Below, piece by piece: positions 42,961 to 50,560 of a stretch of DNA of 64,000 nucleotides. The stretch is from Bacteroidales bacterium (GTDB lineage Bacteria > Bacteroidota > Bacteroidia > Bacteroidales > ML635J-15). The notes beneath the pieces are model-generated. The model was not told where the DNA came from and did no database searches. It saw only the letters and a list, made by a program, of their open reading frames with translations. How positions within the stretch are numbered: the stretch's first letter is position 1; the number at the start of each line of letters is the position of its first letter. The position numbers were made by a program, and so were the translations under genes. The stretch covers positions 157,859 to 221,858 of the forward strand of contig JAGCDJ010000037.1 in the NCBI GenBank assembly GCA_017651185.1, in the 5' to 3' direction.

Positions 42961-43844
42961 AACCCAGCATAAATAAAATAACATTTGCAGGAATGGTTGT
43001 GGCATTGTTTGCAATGTTTACAAATTGCTCGCATCCTGAACCAAGAGATGTTAAATACAACATGCCTGATGGTACAATAAAGATTGTTTCATATAACATA
43101 AGGTTGAGTAGCAAAGCAAAGGAAGATGGTGATAACGCTTGGAAATACCGACGTGATGCCTCATTGGAAATGATACAGCGCGAAGCTCCGTCTGCATTCG
43201 GACTCCAAGAAGCAATGCTTGATCAGATAGAATACGTAAACGAGGCATTCCCCCAGTACGAATACGTGGGCGTAGGTCGTGACGATGGAGATAAAGAGGG
43301 CGAATTTATGGCGATATTCTATTTGAAGGATAAATTCGATTTGCTAGATAGTGGTACTTATTGGTTAAGCGAGACACCAGATGTTGTTTCTAGAGGTTGG
43401 GATGCACAATGCAACAGAACACTTACTTGGGTAAAACTTAAGGAAGTTGCTACAGGAAATGAATTCTACTACTATAACACGCATCTCGACCATATTGGAG
43501 AAGTTGCGCGAGAAGAATCTGTTAAGCTTATTGTAGATATTATAAAGAAAAACGTACCCGATGGAATGCCTGTAATTATGGGCGGTGATTTAAATTCTTC
43601 AATAGATAGTCCAATATTTAATCCATTGCTTGATATAAATATGAAGTCTGTTAGGGAAATAGCACCGGAAACCGACCACAAAGGTACATTCAATGCCTTT
43701 GGAACAGCTCCGTCAAATATTATTCTGGATCATATTTTCATTAGAGGTCTAGAACCAATATCGTATAGAACCCTTGTAGAAAATTATGGTGCACCATATA
43801 TTTCTGACCATTATCCAATAGAAGTTGTTTTAAATCTAAAATAA
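42957..43844 (+). CDS. Exported endonuclease/exonuclease/phosphatase-family protein
   Basis: The product is 295 residues. The N-terminus is a signal peptide with a weak lipobox (FAMFTNC). The EEP fold is complete: IVSYNIRLSS, FGLQEAML with the metal-binding Glu, YYYNTHLDHIG, MGGDLNSS, and C-terminal SDHYPIEV. The family includes nucleases, phosphatases and sphingomyelinases acting on phosphodiesters with magnesium. Its coupling to the TerB-like gene (ATGA overlap) ties it to the preceding membrane pair. The stop codon lies in the 8-base duplication flanking the next element. Confidence 0.9.
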   Translation: MKPSINKITFAGMVVALFAMFTNCSHPEPRDVKYNMPDGTIKIVSYNIRLSSKAKEDGDNAWKYRRDASLEMIQREAPSAFGLQEAMLDQIEYVNEAFPQYEYVGVGRDDGDKEGEFMAIFYLKDKFDLLDSGTYWLSETPDVVSRGWDAQCNRTLTWVKLKEVATGNEFYYYNTHLDHIGEVAREESVKLIVDIIKKNVPDGMPVIMGGDLNSSIDSPIFNPLLDINMKSVREIAPETDHKGTFNAFGTAPSNIILDHIFIRGLEPISYRTLVENYGAPYISDHYPIEVVLNLK

Positions 43845-43846
43845 AA
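43839..43846 (+). repeat. Apparent target-site duplication, left
   Basis: AAATAAAA directly before the left inverted repeat; identical to 44443-44450. It contains the stop codon of the preceding gene. Confidence 0.65.
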
Positions 43847-43871
43847 CGGAATTATCCTTTTTAGTCTTGTA
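43847..43871 (+). repeat. Terminal inverted repeat, left
   Basis: CGGAATTATCCTTTTTAGTC followed by TTGTA; pairs with 44418-44442 at 24 of 25 positions. Confidence 0.9.
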
Positions 43872-43878
43872 ACTATGC

Positions 43879-43910
43879 TTTGCGCTTCCGCTTGAATTTG
43901 CTACCTTTGC
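43879..43910 (+). promoter_or_regulatory. Internal consensus promoter of the mini-element
   Basis: TTTG (43879-43882), 19 bases, TACCTTTGC (43902-43910). The ~75-base leader that follows contains TACAATAT ... ATATTGTA, an eight-pair hairpin. Confidence 0.82.
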
Positions 43911-43989
43911 CGATAAAAAGATGGAATATTTACAATATATTATAGATAGGAGAAGTATAAATATTGTAGTATAAATAAAAATATTAACT

Positions 43990-44415
43990 ATGAGTGAAAA
44001 AATTTTAACATTTGAAGAATATACTATGAATGACGATTTTTTGTCAAAGCATAGAGTTGATGAGATGGCGACAATTTCACGCCCAACCGATAACATACCA
44101 AGAAAAACAAAGGTAATAGTATATGGTGAAAATGATGAACAAGGTACAAAAACACCCCATTTTCACGTTCAAATAAACAATGGCGATATTGAATTGGAAA
44201 TTAAGTTTGAACACATTAGAAACATGGACATCTGGAGAACCAAGAATAACTACCCGAAAAGTTGGAATGGTATTACCGATGTCAGAGATAGAATCATAGA
44301 ATGGCTTGATGAAGTATCAAAGAAAAATTTTGGAATTAGCAATCTAAAGAGAATGATAATGGCGTGGAATGATGGAAACCCCGCAAATGAAATTGATGAA
44401 CAGTTCACTGAATAA
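43990..44415 (+). CDS. Cargo protein of the mini-element (DUF4160-like resemblance)
   Basis: The product is 141 residues, soluble, mixed charge. The central KTPHFHVQINNGDIELEIKF has a PHFHV pattern like the PHxHV core of DUF4160 proteins, which often sit beside toxin-antitoxin genes. It is followed by YPKSWNGITDVRDRIIEWLD and a C-terminal helix (LKRMIMAWNDGNPANEID). The family link is tentative. It is expressed from a promoter inside the element and reads to within two bases of the right terminal repeat. There is no companion toxin or DNA-binding gene. Confidence 0.72.
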   Translation: MSEKILTFEEYTMNDDFLSKHRVDEMATISRPTDNIPRKTKVIVYGENDEQGTKTPHFHVQINNGDIELEIKFEHIRNMDIWRTKNNYPKSWNGITDVRDRIIEWLDEVSKKNFGISNLKRMIMAWNDGNPANEIDEQFTE

Positions 44416-44417
44416 TC

Positions 44418-44442
44418 TACAAGACTAAAAGGGATAATTCCG
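44418..44442 (-). repeat. Terminal inverted repeat, right
   Basis: Reads, on the minus strand, CGGAATTATCCCTTTTAGTC then TTGTA; one base differs from the left copy. Confidence 0.9.
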
Positions 44443-44450
44443 AAATAAAA
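44443..44450 (+). repeat. Apparent target-site duplication, right
   Basis: AAATAAAA directly after the right inverted repeat; identical to 43839-43846. Confidence 0.65.
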
Positions 44451-44530
44451 TTGGTCATATTTTACGAATTTTAACATCTTCCGTTTAAAAACTTTTTCAT
44501 TACGTTATATAAACTGCTTTTTCTAGTTAA

Positions 44531-44539
44531 TACCTTTGT
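44531..44539 (+). promoter_or_regulatory. Promoter -7 element for gate-domain protein
   Basis: TACCTTTGT, 19 bases before the ATG at 44558. No TTG is found at the usual upstream distance. Confidence 0.45.
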
Positions 44540-44557
44540 GTTATTAATTATACACAA

Positions 44558-45790
44558 ATGGTTCTTAACTATATTTGGATAGCGTTTTTCCTCATTGCTT
44601 TCATCGTGGCAATTGTGAAAGCAGTGTTTTTCGGCGATATGGAGGTGTTCCCCGCTATGGTCAGCAGCACTTTCGACATGGCAAAACTTGGTTTCGAACT
44701 ATCACTGGGACTTACTGGTGTTATGACCCTATGGCTGGGAATAATGAAAGTTGGAGAGAAGGGTGGTGCCGTAAATTTGCTGTCTAAAGGCATTTCGCCG
44801 TTGTTTAACAAACTTTTCCCCGACATTCCCAAGAATCATCCCGTCCATGGGTCTATGGTGATGAACATTGCCGCCAATATGCTTGGCCTTGACAATGCGG
44901 CAACGCCTCTAGGACTAAAGGCAATGAAGGAATTACAAGATTTGAATGCCGATAAAGACCGCGCATCCAACTCGATGATAATGTTCTTGGTGCTCAACAC
45001 ATCGGGACTTACCATAATACCCATTAGCATAATGGTTTATCGCGCACAACTTGGCGCAGCCGATCCATCTGATATTTTCCTGCCTATATTGTTAAGTACC
45101 TTCGTAAGTACGCTGGTCGGAATTATTGCAGTGTCTCTGTGGCAGAAAATCAACCTTTTCCAGAAGGAAATCCTGCTTTATCTTGGCGGTCTTACGCTTT
45201 TGCTTTCGCTTGCAATCTGGGGATTTACTTTGCTGTCGGCAGAATCGCAAGGAACTGTTGCTTCAATGGTTTCAAATGTGATACTTTTTACGTTGATTGT
45301 CAGTTTTATAATCCTGGCTCTCAAACATAAGGTCAATGTCTACGATGCTTTTATCGAGGGCGCTAAAGATGGTTTTCATACTGCTATCAAGATAATACCA
45401 TTCTTGATTGCTATACTCGTTGCAATCGGAGTGTTCCGTGCATCTGGTGCAATGGAAGCACTGATGACGGGAATTGCATGGTGCTTCGACAAGTGCGGTT
45501 TACCGACCGATTTCGTTGATGCACTGCCGGTTGCCTTTATGAAACCATTGAGCGGTAGCGGTGCTCGCGGACTTATGGTCGATGCTATGAATGTTCATGG
45601 CGCCGATTCATTTGTTGGTCGTTTGGCTTGTACTTTCCAGGGTGCTACCGACACCACTTTCTATATTTTGGCTGTTTATTTCGGTTCGGTTGGAATCCGC
45701 CAGACTCGCTATGCGGTTGTCGCTGGACTTATTGCCGATCTTGCAGGAATCATAGCCGCAATTTTTGTAGCATATTTGTTTTTCGGATAA
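44558..45790 (+). CDS. Nucleoside-recognition (Gate) domain membrane protein, SpmA/SpmB fusion
   Basis: The product is 410 residues with about ten membrane helices in two halves. The first half has MVMNIAANMLGLDNAATPLG, the SpmA-like signature. The second has KPLSGSGARGLMVDAMN and FQGATDTTFYILAVYFGSVG, the SpmB signature. In spore formers these are two proteins; Bacteroidota carry them fused. The role outside sporulation is not known; nucleoside or ion transport has been suggested for the fold. Confidence 0.9.
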   Translation: MVLNYIWIAFFLIAFIVAIVKAVFFGDMEVFPAMVSSTFDMAKLGFELSLGLTGVMTLWLGIMKVGEKGGAVNLLSKGISPLFNKLFPDIPKNHPVHGSMVMNIAANMLGLDNAATPLGLKAMKELQDLNADKDRASNSMIMFLVLNTSGLTIIPISIMVYRAQLGAADPSDIFLPILLSTFVSTLVGIIAVSLWQKINLFQKEILLYLGGLTLLLSLAIWGFTLLSAESQGTVASMVSNVILFTLIVSFIILALKHKVNVYDAFIEGAKDGFHTAIKIIPFLIAILVAIGVFRASGAMEALMTGIAWCFDKCGLPTDFVDALPVAFMKPLSGSGARGLMVDAMNVHGADSFVGRLACTFQGATDTTFYILAVYFGSVGIRQTRYAVVAGLIADLAGIIAAIFVAYLFFG

Positions 45791-45803
45791 AATTTAGAAT
45801 AAA

Positions 45804-47015
45804 ATGATACCTTTTTCACCACCACGCATCGACGACAAGATTATAGCAGAAGTCGTTGACACTCTTAAGTCGGGCTGGATAACAACTGGTCCAAAAACTA
45901 AACTTTTCGAGAAACGCCTGACAGAATACACTGGCGGAAAATCTACGCTTTGTGTCAATTCGGCTACGGCTGGACTAGAAATTGCGTTGCGCTGGTTTGG
46001 CGTTCGCGAAGGCGATGAAGTTATTGTTCCCGCATACACTTATTGCGCTACAGCCAATGTGGTTGTGCATTGCGGAGCCAAACCGGTGATGGTGGATGTA
46101 AATGCCGATGATTTTGACATAAACGTTGAGAATATTCGCGCTGCTATTACCAACCGTACCAAGGTCATTATGCCTGTTGATATTGCAGGTATGCCATGTG
46201 ATTATGACGAGATTATGTCGCTTGTAAATGAGGATGGCATAAGACGCAAGTTTTCTCCAAACAACGAAATCCAGAAGCAACTTGGCAGAATTATGGTTCT
46301 TGCCGACTCTTCGCATTCTATTGGTGCATTGTACAAGGGCAAACATACTGGTTCGATGACAGATGTTACTGTATTTTCTTTCCACGCTGTGAAGAATCTT
46401 ACGACAGCCGAAGGCGGTGCTGTAATATTCAATCTGCCAGAACCATTTGATAATGACGAAATATATAAGTTCTTGTGTGTGTTGTCGTTGCACGGACAAA
46501 ACAAGGATGCGCTTGCAAAGACCAAAGGCAACTGGAAGTACGATGTGATTACGGCTGGTTTCAAGATGAATATGACCGATATTATGGCATCTATGGGACT
46601 TGTGGAACTTGCTCGTTACGATGATGATACGCTTGTTAAGAGAAAGAAAATCTTTGATTTTTACACATCTCAGTTCAAGGACGATTCAAGGTTTGTTTTG
46701 CCAGTATATGAGACTGAGGACAAGCGCACATCATACCATGTATATACTCTTCGGGTAAAAAATGCTAGCGAAGAACAGCGCAACGAGATAATCCGTAGGA
46801 TAAATGGCAAGGAAGTGTCTGTTAATGTGCATTTCCAGCCGTTGCCCATGCTTTCGTTCTATAGTGGATTGGGATACAAGATGTCCGATTATCCGCAGGC
46901 ATACGACAACTATAAGTGCGAAATCAGTCTTCCTGTATATTACGACCTTACCGACGAGCAAATGCAAATAGTTGCTGATGCTGTTAAATCATCGGTTACG
47001 GAAGTTATGGGATAA
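45804..47015 (+). CDS. DegT/DnrJ/EryC1-family sugar aminotransferase
   Basis: The product is 403 residues. A PLP enzyme that aminates a keto-sugar nucleotide, usually for lipopolysaccharide, capsule or glycan synthesis. LCVNSATAGLEIALRWFGVR is the cofactor-phosphate loop. VLADSSHSIGALYKGKHTGS and FSFHAVKNLTTAEGG (PLP lysine) complete the site. It starts 13 bases after the previous stop codon. No other sugar-pathway gene adjoins it, so the substrate cannot be named. Confidence 0.94.
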   Translation: MIPFSPPRIDDKIIAEVVDTLKSGWITTGPKTKLFEKRLTEYTGGKSTLCVNSATAGLEIALRWFGVREGDEVIVPAYTYCATANVVVHCGAKPVMVDVNADDFDINVENIRAAITNRTKVIMPVDIAGMPCDYDEIMSLVNEDGIRRKFSPNNEIQKQLGRIMVLADSSHSIGALYKGKHTGSMTDVTVFSFHAVKNLTTAEGGAVIFNLPEPFDNDEIYKFLCVLSLHGQNKDALAKTKGNWKYDVITAGFKMNMTDIMASMGLVELARYDDDTLVKRKKIFDFYTSQFKDDSRFVLPVYETEDKRTSYHVYTLRVKNASEEQRNEIIRRINGKEVSVNVHFQPLPMLSFYSGLGYKMSDYPQAYDNYKCEISLPVYYDLTDEQMQIVADAVKSSVTEVMG

Positions 47016-47025
47016 TGACATAGAA

Positions 47026-47073
47026 AAACGGAATCAGATCCTGAAACAAGTTCAGGATGACATTCCGTTTTTT
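47026..47073. terminator. Two-tier hairpin between convergent genes
   Basis: Outer stem AAACGGAAT/ATTCCGTTT (47026-47034, 47062-47070), inner stem ATCCTGAA/TTCAGGAT (47038-47045, 47051-47058), then a T run. It serves the plus-strand aminotransferase and perhaps typA on the other strand. The inner stem is typical of Bacteroidales REP-like repeats. Confidence 0.8.
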
Positions 47074-47079
47074 GAACCT

Positions 47080-47215
47080 TTAGCTCAGCGAAGCTAATCA
47101 TCAAATCTTCAAATCATCAAATTTTCAAGCGACCAGAAACCTAGAAACAGAGAAGCATAGAAACTCGGAAACGGCGTAAACCTGAGAAACGCCGTAGGCA
47201 TAGAAACCAGAAATA
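47080..47215. repeat. Word-mosaic intergenic repeat, inverted orientation
   Basis: Reading the minus strand gives gtttctatg, acggcgtttct, gtttacgccgtttcc, gagctaaaggttc: the same words as at 1044-1160. No gene is visible here. Confidence 0.5.
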
Positions 47216-47224
47216 TTTTAATTT

Positions 47225-49045
47225 CTATTCTTCTTCGATTCCCTTTTCCCTTGCTGCGCGTTTGCGTTCAAGTTGGTTAAGGATAATCTTTCTTAATCGC
47301 ATAGATTTCGGAGTGATTTCAATCATCTCGTCCTCGTTGATGTATTCCATTGCTTCTTCGAGGGAGAAACGTACAGGCGGTGCTATCTGAACCTTTTCGT
47401 CGGAACCTGCTGCACGTACATTCGACAACTTTTTGGTCTTGGTTACATTTACGCCAATATCGTTGTAGCGCGTGTTTTCTCCGATAATCTGACCTTCGTA
47501 TACTTCTTCGCCAGGGTAGATGAAAAATTTACCTCTATCCTGCAGTTTGTCTATGGAGTAGGGGATTGCCTGTCCTGTTTCGATAGCGATAAGCGAACCG
47601 TTGCGGCGTATGCCGAGTTCGCCCTTCCATGATTCGAAAGCATCGAAGCGGTGTGACATTACTGCTTCGCCTTCGGTGGCGGTAAGAAGGACATTTCTCA
47701 TGCCGATAAGTCCACGCGATGGAATGCGGAAATCCAAGTTGCTGCGGTCGTTGCGACTTTCAATGTTTACGATTTCGCCCTTGCGCTGGGTAACGATTTC
47801 GATAACCTTACCTGCAAAGTCATCTGGAACTTGAATCGAAAGTTCTTCGATTGGCTCGCATTTTTGTCCGTTTATTTCCTTTATGATGACGCGTGGTTGT
47901 CCGAGTTGGAGTTCAAAACCTTCGCGACGCATGGTTTCCACCAATATTGATAAGTGAAGAATACCTCTGCCAAATACGGTGAATTTGTCTGCCGAATCGG
48001 TATCTTCGACACGCAGAGCAAGGTTCTTTTCAGTTTCCTTGTAAAGACGGTCACGCAGTTGGCGCGATGTTACATATTTTCCTTCGCGACCGAAGAACGG
48101 CGAGTCGTTGCTTGCAAAAAGCATGCTCATTGTCGGCTCGTCGACCTTTATGGTGCTAAGCGGCTCGGGTTCGAGGTTGTCGCATACGGTGTCGCCGATA
48201 TCGAACGATTCAAGTCCGAGCAGTGCGCATATTTCGCCAGCAAATACAGGTTCCTTGGTCTTTTCTTTTGCCAAACCCTCAAAGCGGTACAATTCCTTGA
48301 TAGTTGCCTTTATTATTGAACCATCGCCCTTTGCTACTGATACAACGTCGCCGGCCTTGATGCTTCCGCGTGTTACCTTGCCAATAGCGATACGGCCGGT
48401 ATACGACGAGTAGTCGAGACTTGTGATACGCATTTGTAGCGAACCTTCGGGATATTCTTGCGGCTTGATGGTGTCGAGAATGACATCGAGGAGATAGGAG
48501 ACATCATTGGTCGGATCCTTGAAGTCGGGACCCATCCAACCTTGCTTTGCCGAACCATATACAACAGGGAAGTCTAGTTGGTCGTCGTCAGCATCAAGAC
48601 TGCACATCAGTTCGAAAACCTTTTCTACTGTTTCCTCGGGATTGCAGTTCGGCTTGTCTACTTTGTTTACAACTACGATGGGCTTTAGCTTGAGTTCCAA
48701 AGCTTTCTGCAACACGAAGCGCGTTTGTGGCATAGGGCCTTCGAATGCATCAACTATTAGAAGCACGCCATCGGCCATATTAAGAACGCGTTCCACTTCG
48801 CCACCAAAGTCGGAGTGACCCGGGGTGTCGATTATGTTGATTTTTACACCTTTGTATCTAACGGAAACATTTTTCGAGAGGATTGTTATACCTCTTTCGC
48901 GTTCGAGTTCGTTGCTGTCGAGAATCAGTTCGCCAACCTTTTGATTGTCCCTGAAAAGTTTTCCCTGATATAGAATTCTGTCAACCAATGTTGTTTTGCC
49001 GTGGTCAACGTGTGCAATGATTGCTATGTTCCGAATGTCTTCCAT
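47225..49045 (-). CDS. typA: Ribosome-associated GTPase TypA/BipA
   Basis: The product is 606 residues. It is an EF-G-like GTPase that helps ribosome assembly under stress and cold. G1 AHVDHGKTTLVD lies at residues 11-22, the switch RGITILSKN near 51, G3 DTPGHSDFGGEV near 75, and G4 VVNKVDKPN near 130. EF-G domains III and V and the TypA-specific C-terminus (YINEDEMIEITPKSMRLRK) follow. A TAATTTTGC element lies upstream at 49073-49065 on the minus strand. Confidence 0.97.
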   Translation of the reverse strand: MEDIRNIAIIAHVDHGKTTLVDRILYQGKLFRDNQKVGELILDSNELERERGITILSKNVSVRYKGVKINIIDTPGHSDFGGEVERVLNMADGVLLIVDAFEGPMPQTRFVLQKALELKLKPIVVVNKVDKPNCNPEETVEKVFELMCSLDADDDQLDFPVVYGSAKQGWMGPDFKDPTNDVSYLLDVILDTIKPQEYPEGSLQMRITSLDYSSYTGRIAIGKVTRGSIKAGDVVSVAKGDGSIIKATIKELYRFEGLAKEKTKEPVFAGEICALLGLESFDIGDTVCDNLEPEPLSTIKVDEPTMSMLFASNDSPFFGREGKYVTSRQLRDRLYKETEKNLALRVEDTDSADKFTVFGRGILHLSILVETMRREGFELQLGQPRVIIKEINGQKCEPIEELSIQVPDDFAGKVIEIVTQRKGEIVNIESRNDRSNLDFRIPSRGLIGMRNVLLTATEGEAVMSHRFDAFESWKGELGIRRNGSLIAIETGQAIPYSIDKLQDRGKFFIYPGEEVYEGQIIGENTRYNDIGVNVTKTKKLSNVRAAGSDEKVQIAPPVRFSLEEAMEYINEDEMIEITPKSMRLRKIILNQLERKRAAREKGIEEE

Positions 49046-49178
49046 CGTGTTAAAAAATGAGCGTGCAAAATTACAACAAATTTCGTTATGAACTTTATGT
49101 TTTTTGCGTAATGCATCAAAAAAACGATGTTATTTTCTTTCTGTTAAAAAGATGTTCAGCATTATTACAAAAAGATGT

Positions 49179-49208
49179 TTGCCACAATAAAAAAAAATGT
49201 AATTTTGT
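49179..49208 (+). promoter_or_regulatory. Promoter of the aldolase gene
   Basis: TTTG (TTG at 49179-49181), 18 bases, TAATTTTGT (49200-49208), 26 bases before the ATG. Confidence 0.65.
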
Positions 49209-49233
49209 CGCAATAAATTAATTAATTTTAGGT

Positions 49234-49890
49234 ATGAAGTTTTTTATCGATACTGCGAATCTGGATCAAATAAGGGAAGCCCAGTCGCTTGGCGTTCTCG
49301 ATGGCGTCACAACTAATCCGTCTTTGATGGCAAAGGAAGGTATTGCCGGAAAAGAAAATATTATGAATCACTATCTTAAGATATGTGAGATAGTCGACGG
49401 CGATGTTAGTGCCGAGGTTATTTCAACCGATTATGAGGGTATAATCCGCGAAGGCGAAGAGTTGGCAGCATTGCATCCGCAGATTGTTGTCAAGGTTCCG
49501 ATAATTAAGGACGGAATCAAGGCGATAAAGTATTTTTCGTCGAAGGGAATCCGCACAAACTGCACATTGGTGTTCAGTGTGGGACAGGCATTGCTGGCAG
49601 CAAAGGCAGGAGCAACTTATGTTTCTCCGTTCATTGGTCGTCTCGATGACAACTGCACCGATGGTCTTCAGTTGATAGGTGACATTGTTGATATGTATCA
49701 GCGTTACGGATTTAAGACTCAGGTACTTGCCGCTTCTATTCGTCACACGATGCACATTATCGGCAGTATGCAGATGGGCGCAGACGTTGCAACTTGTCCG
49801 CTCAATGCAATACTTGGACTTTTGAAGCATCCGCTTACCGATGCAGGTCTGCAGAAATTCCTTGAGGACTATCATAAATTAAATAAGTAA
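49234..49890 (+). CDS. fsa: Fructose-6-phosphate aldolase / short transaldolase
   Basis: The product is 218 residues, the length of the short TalC/FSA class that forms a Schiff base on a lysine. [43 protein letters not shown] (Schiff-base lysine), [20 protein letters not shown] and [11 protein letters not shown] are family motifs. It acts on fructose-6-phosphate or as transaldolase in the pentose-phosphate pathway; which one cannot be told by eye. The tsaC gene follows after 2 bases. Confidence 0.93.
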   Translation: MKFFIDTANLDQIREAQSLGVLDGVTTNPSLMAKEGIAGKENIMNHYLKICEIVDGDVSAEVISTDYEGIIREGEELAALHPQIVVKVPIIKDGIKAIKYFSSKGIRTNCTLVFSVGQALLAAKAGATYVSPFIGRLDDNCTDGLQLIGDIVDMYQRYGFKTQVLAASIRHTMHIIGSMQMGADVATCPLNAILGLLKHPLTDAGLQKFLEDYHKLNK

Positions 49891-49892
49891 AG

Positions 49893-50513
49893 ATGTCCGT
49901 TCTCATCAGGATACATCCCGACAACCCTGCCGAACGTACGGTTAGGCAGGCCGTTGAAATTCTGCAAAACGGCGGAGTGATAATTTATCCTACCGATACC
50001 GTCTACGGAATGGGGTGCGACATAACAAAACCTAAGGCGGTCGAACGGGTGGCACAACTGAAAGGCATTAAGGTCGAAAAGGCAAACTTCTCGTTCATCT
50101 GCGAGAATTTAAGTCACCTTTCCGATTATACCAAGCCAATAGAAAACTCCATCTTCAAGATGATGAAGCGTAATTTGCCTGGTCCGTTCACGTTTATCCT
50201 GGAAGCGAACAACAATGTCCCAAAAATCCTGAAGCAGAACAGAAAGACTGTAGGTATCCGTGTGCCGGCAAATAAAATCATTACCGAAATAGTAAAGATG
50301 CTTGGCAATCCTATTCTTACAACATCGCTGCGTATCGACGACGATATAATGGAGTATCCTACCGATCCAGAACTGATTTACGAGGACTATCGTAATCGGG
50401 TAGATGCTGTTATTGATGGTGGACCTGGTGGTCTGTATGCATCAACTGTCATTGACTGTACGGGCGACGAACCAGAAATCGTCAGGATGGGAAGCACAGA
50501 ACCTGATATTTGA
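49893..50513 (+). CDS. tsaC: Threonylcarbamoyl-AMP synthase (TsaC/YrdC/Sua5 family)
   Basis: The product is 206 residues. It makes threonylcarbamoyl-AMP from threonine, bicarbonate and ATP, for t6A37 in tRNAs reading ANN codons. GGVIIYPTDTVYGMGCDI, KRNLPGPFTFILEANNNVP and RKTVGIRVPANKI match the YrdC domain. There is no Sua5 C-terminal extension, so it is the short form. Confidence 0.95.
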   Translation: MSVLIRIHPDNPAERTVRQAVEILQNGGVIIYPTDTVYGMGCDITKPKAVERVAQLKGIKVEKANFSFICENLSHLSDYTKPIENSIFKMMKRNLPGPFTFILEANNNVPKILKQNRKTVGIRVPANKIITEIVKMLGNPILTTSLRIDDDIMEYPTDPELIYEDYRNRVDAVIDGGPGGLYASTVIDCTGDEPEIVRMGSTEPDI

Positions 50514-50560
50514 AATATGAGTGTCAATAAATAAGATTCGTTAACTGTAAAATTTTTAAT

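Larger units (their letters stand above)
43847..44442. mobile_element. 596-base TIR-flanked mini-element carrying one gene
   Basis: The ends are 25-base terminal inverted repeats, 43847-43871 and 44418-44442, differing at one base. Flanking 8-base direct repeats AAATAAAA touch both ends, as expected for a transposition footprint. Inside are a consensus promoter (43879-43910), a 5' leader with a hairpin, and one complete gene (43990-44415) whose stop codon lies two bases before the right repeat. No transposase is encoded, so movement would need a partner elsewhere. The A-rich duplication could in principle be chance. Confidence 0.75.

Noticed and set aside
43847-44442. The 25-base inverted repeats as a pair of terminators or an invertible promoter
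   Set aside because: Neither repeat forms a hairpin alone. The promoter points into the enclosed gene and would leave it if inverted without it. The flanking 8-mer duplication fits transposition better, though an A-rich chance match is possible.
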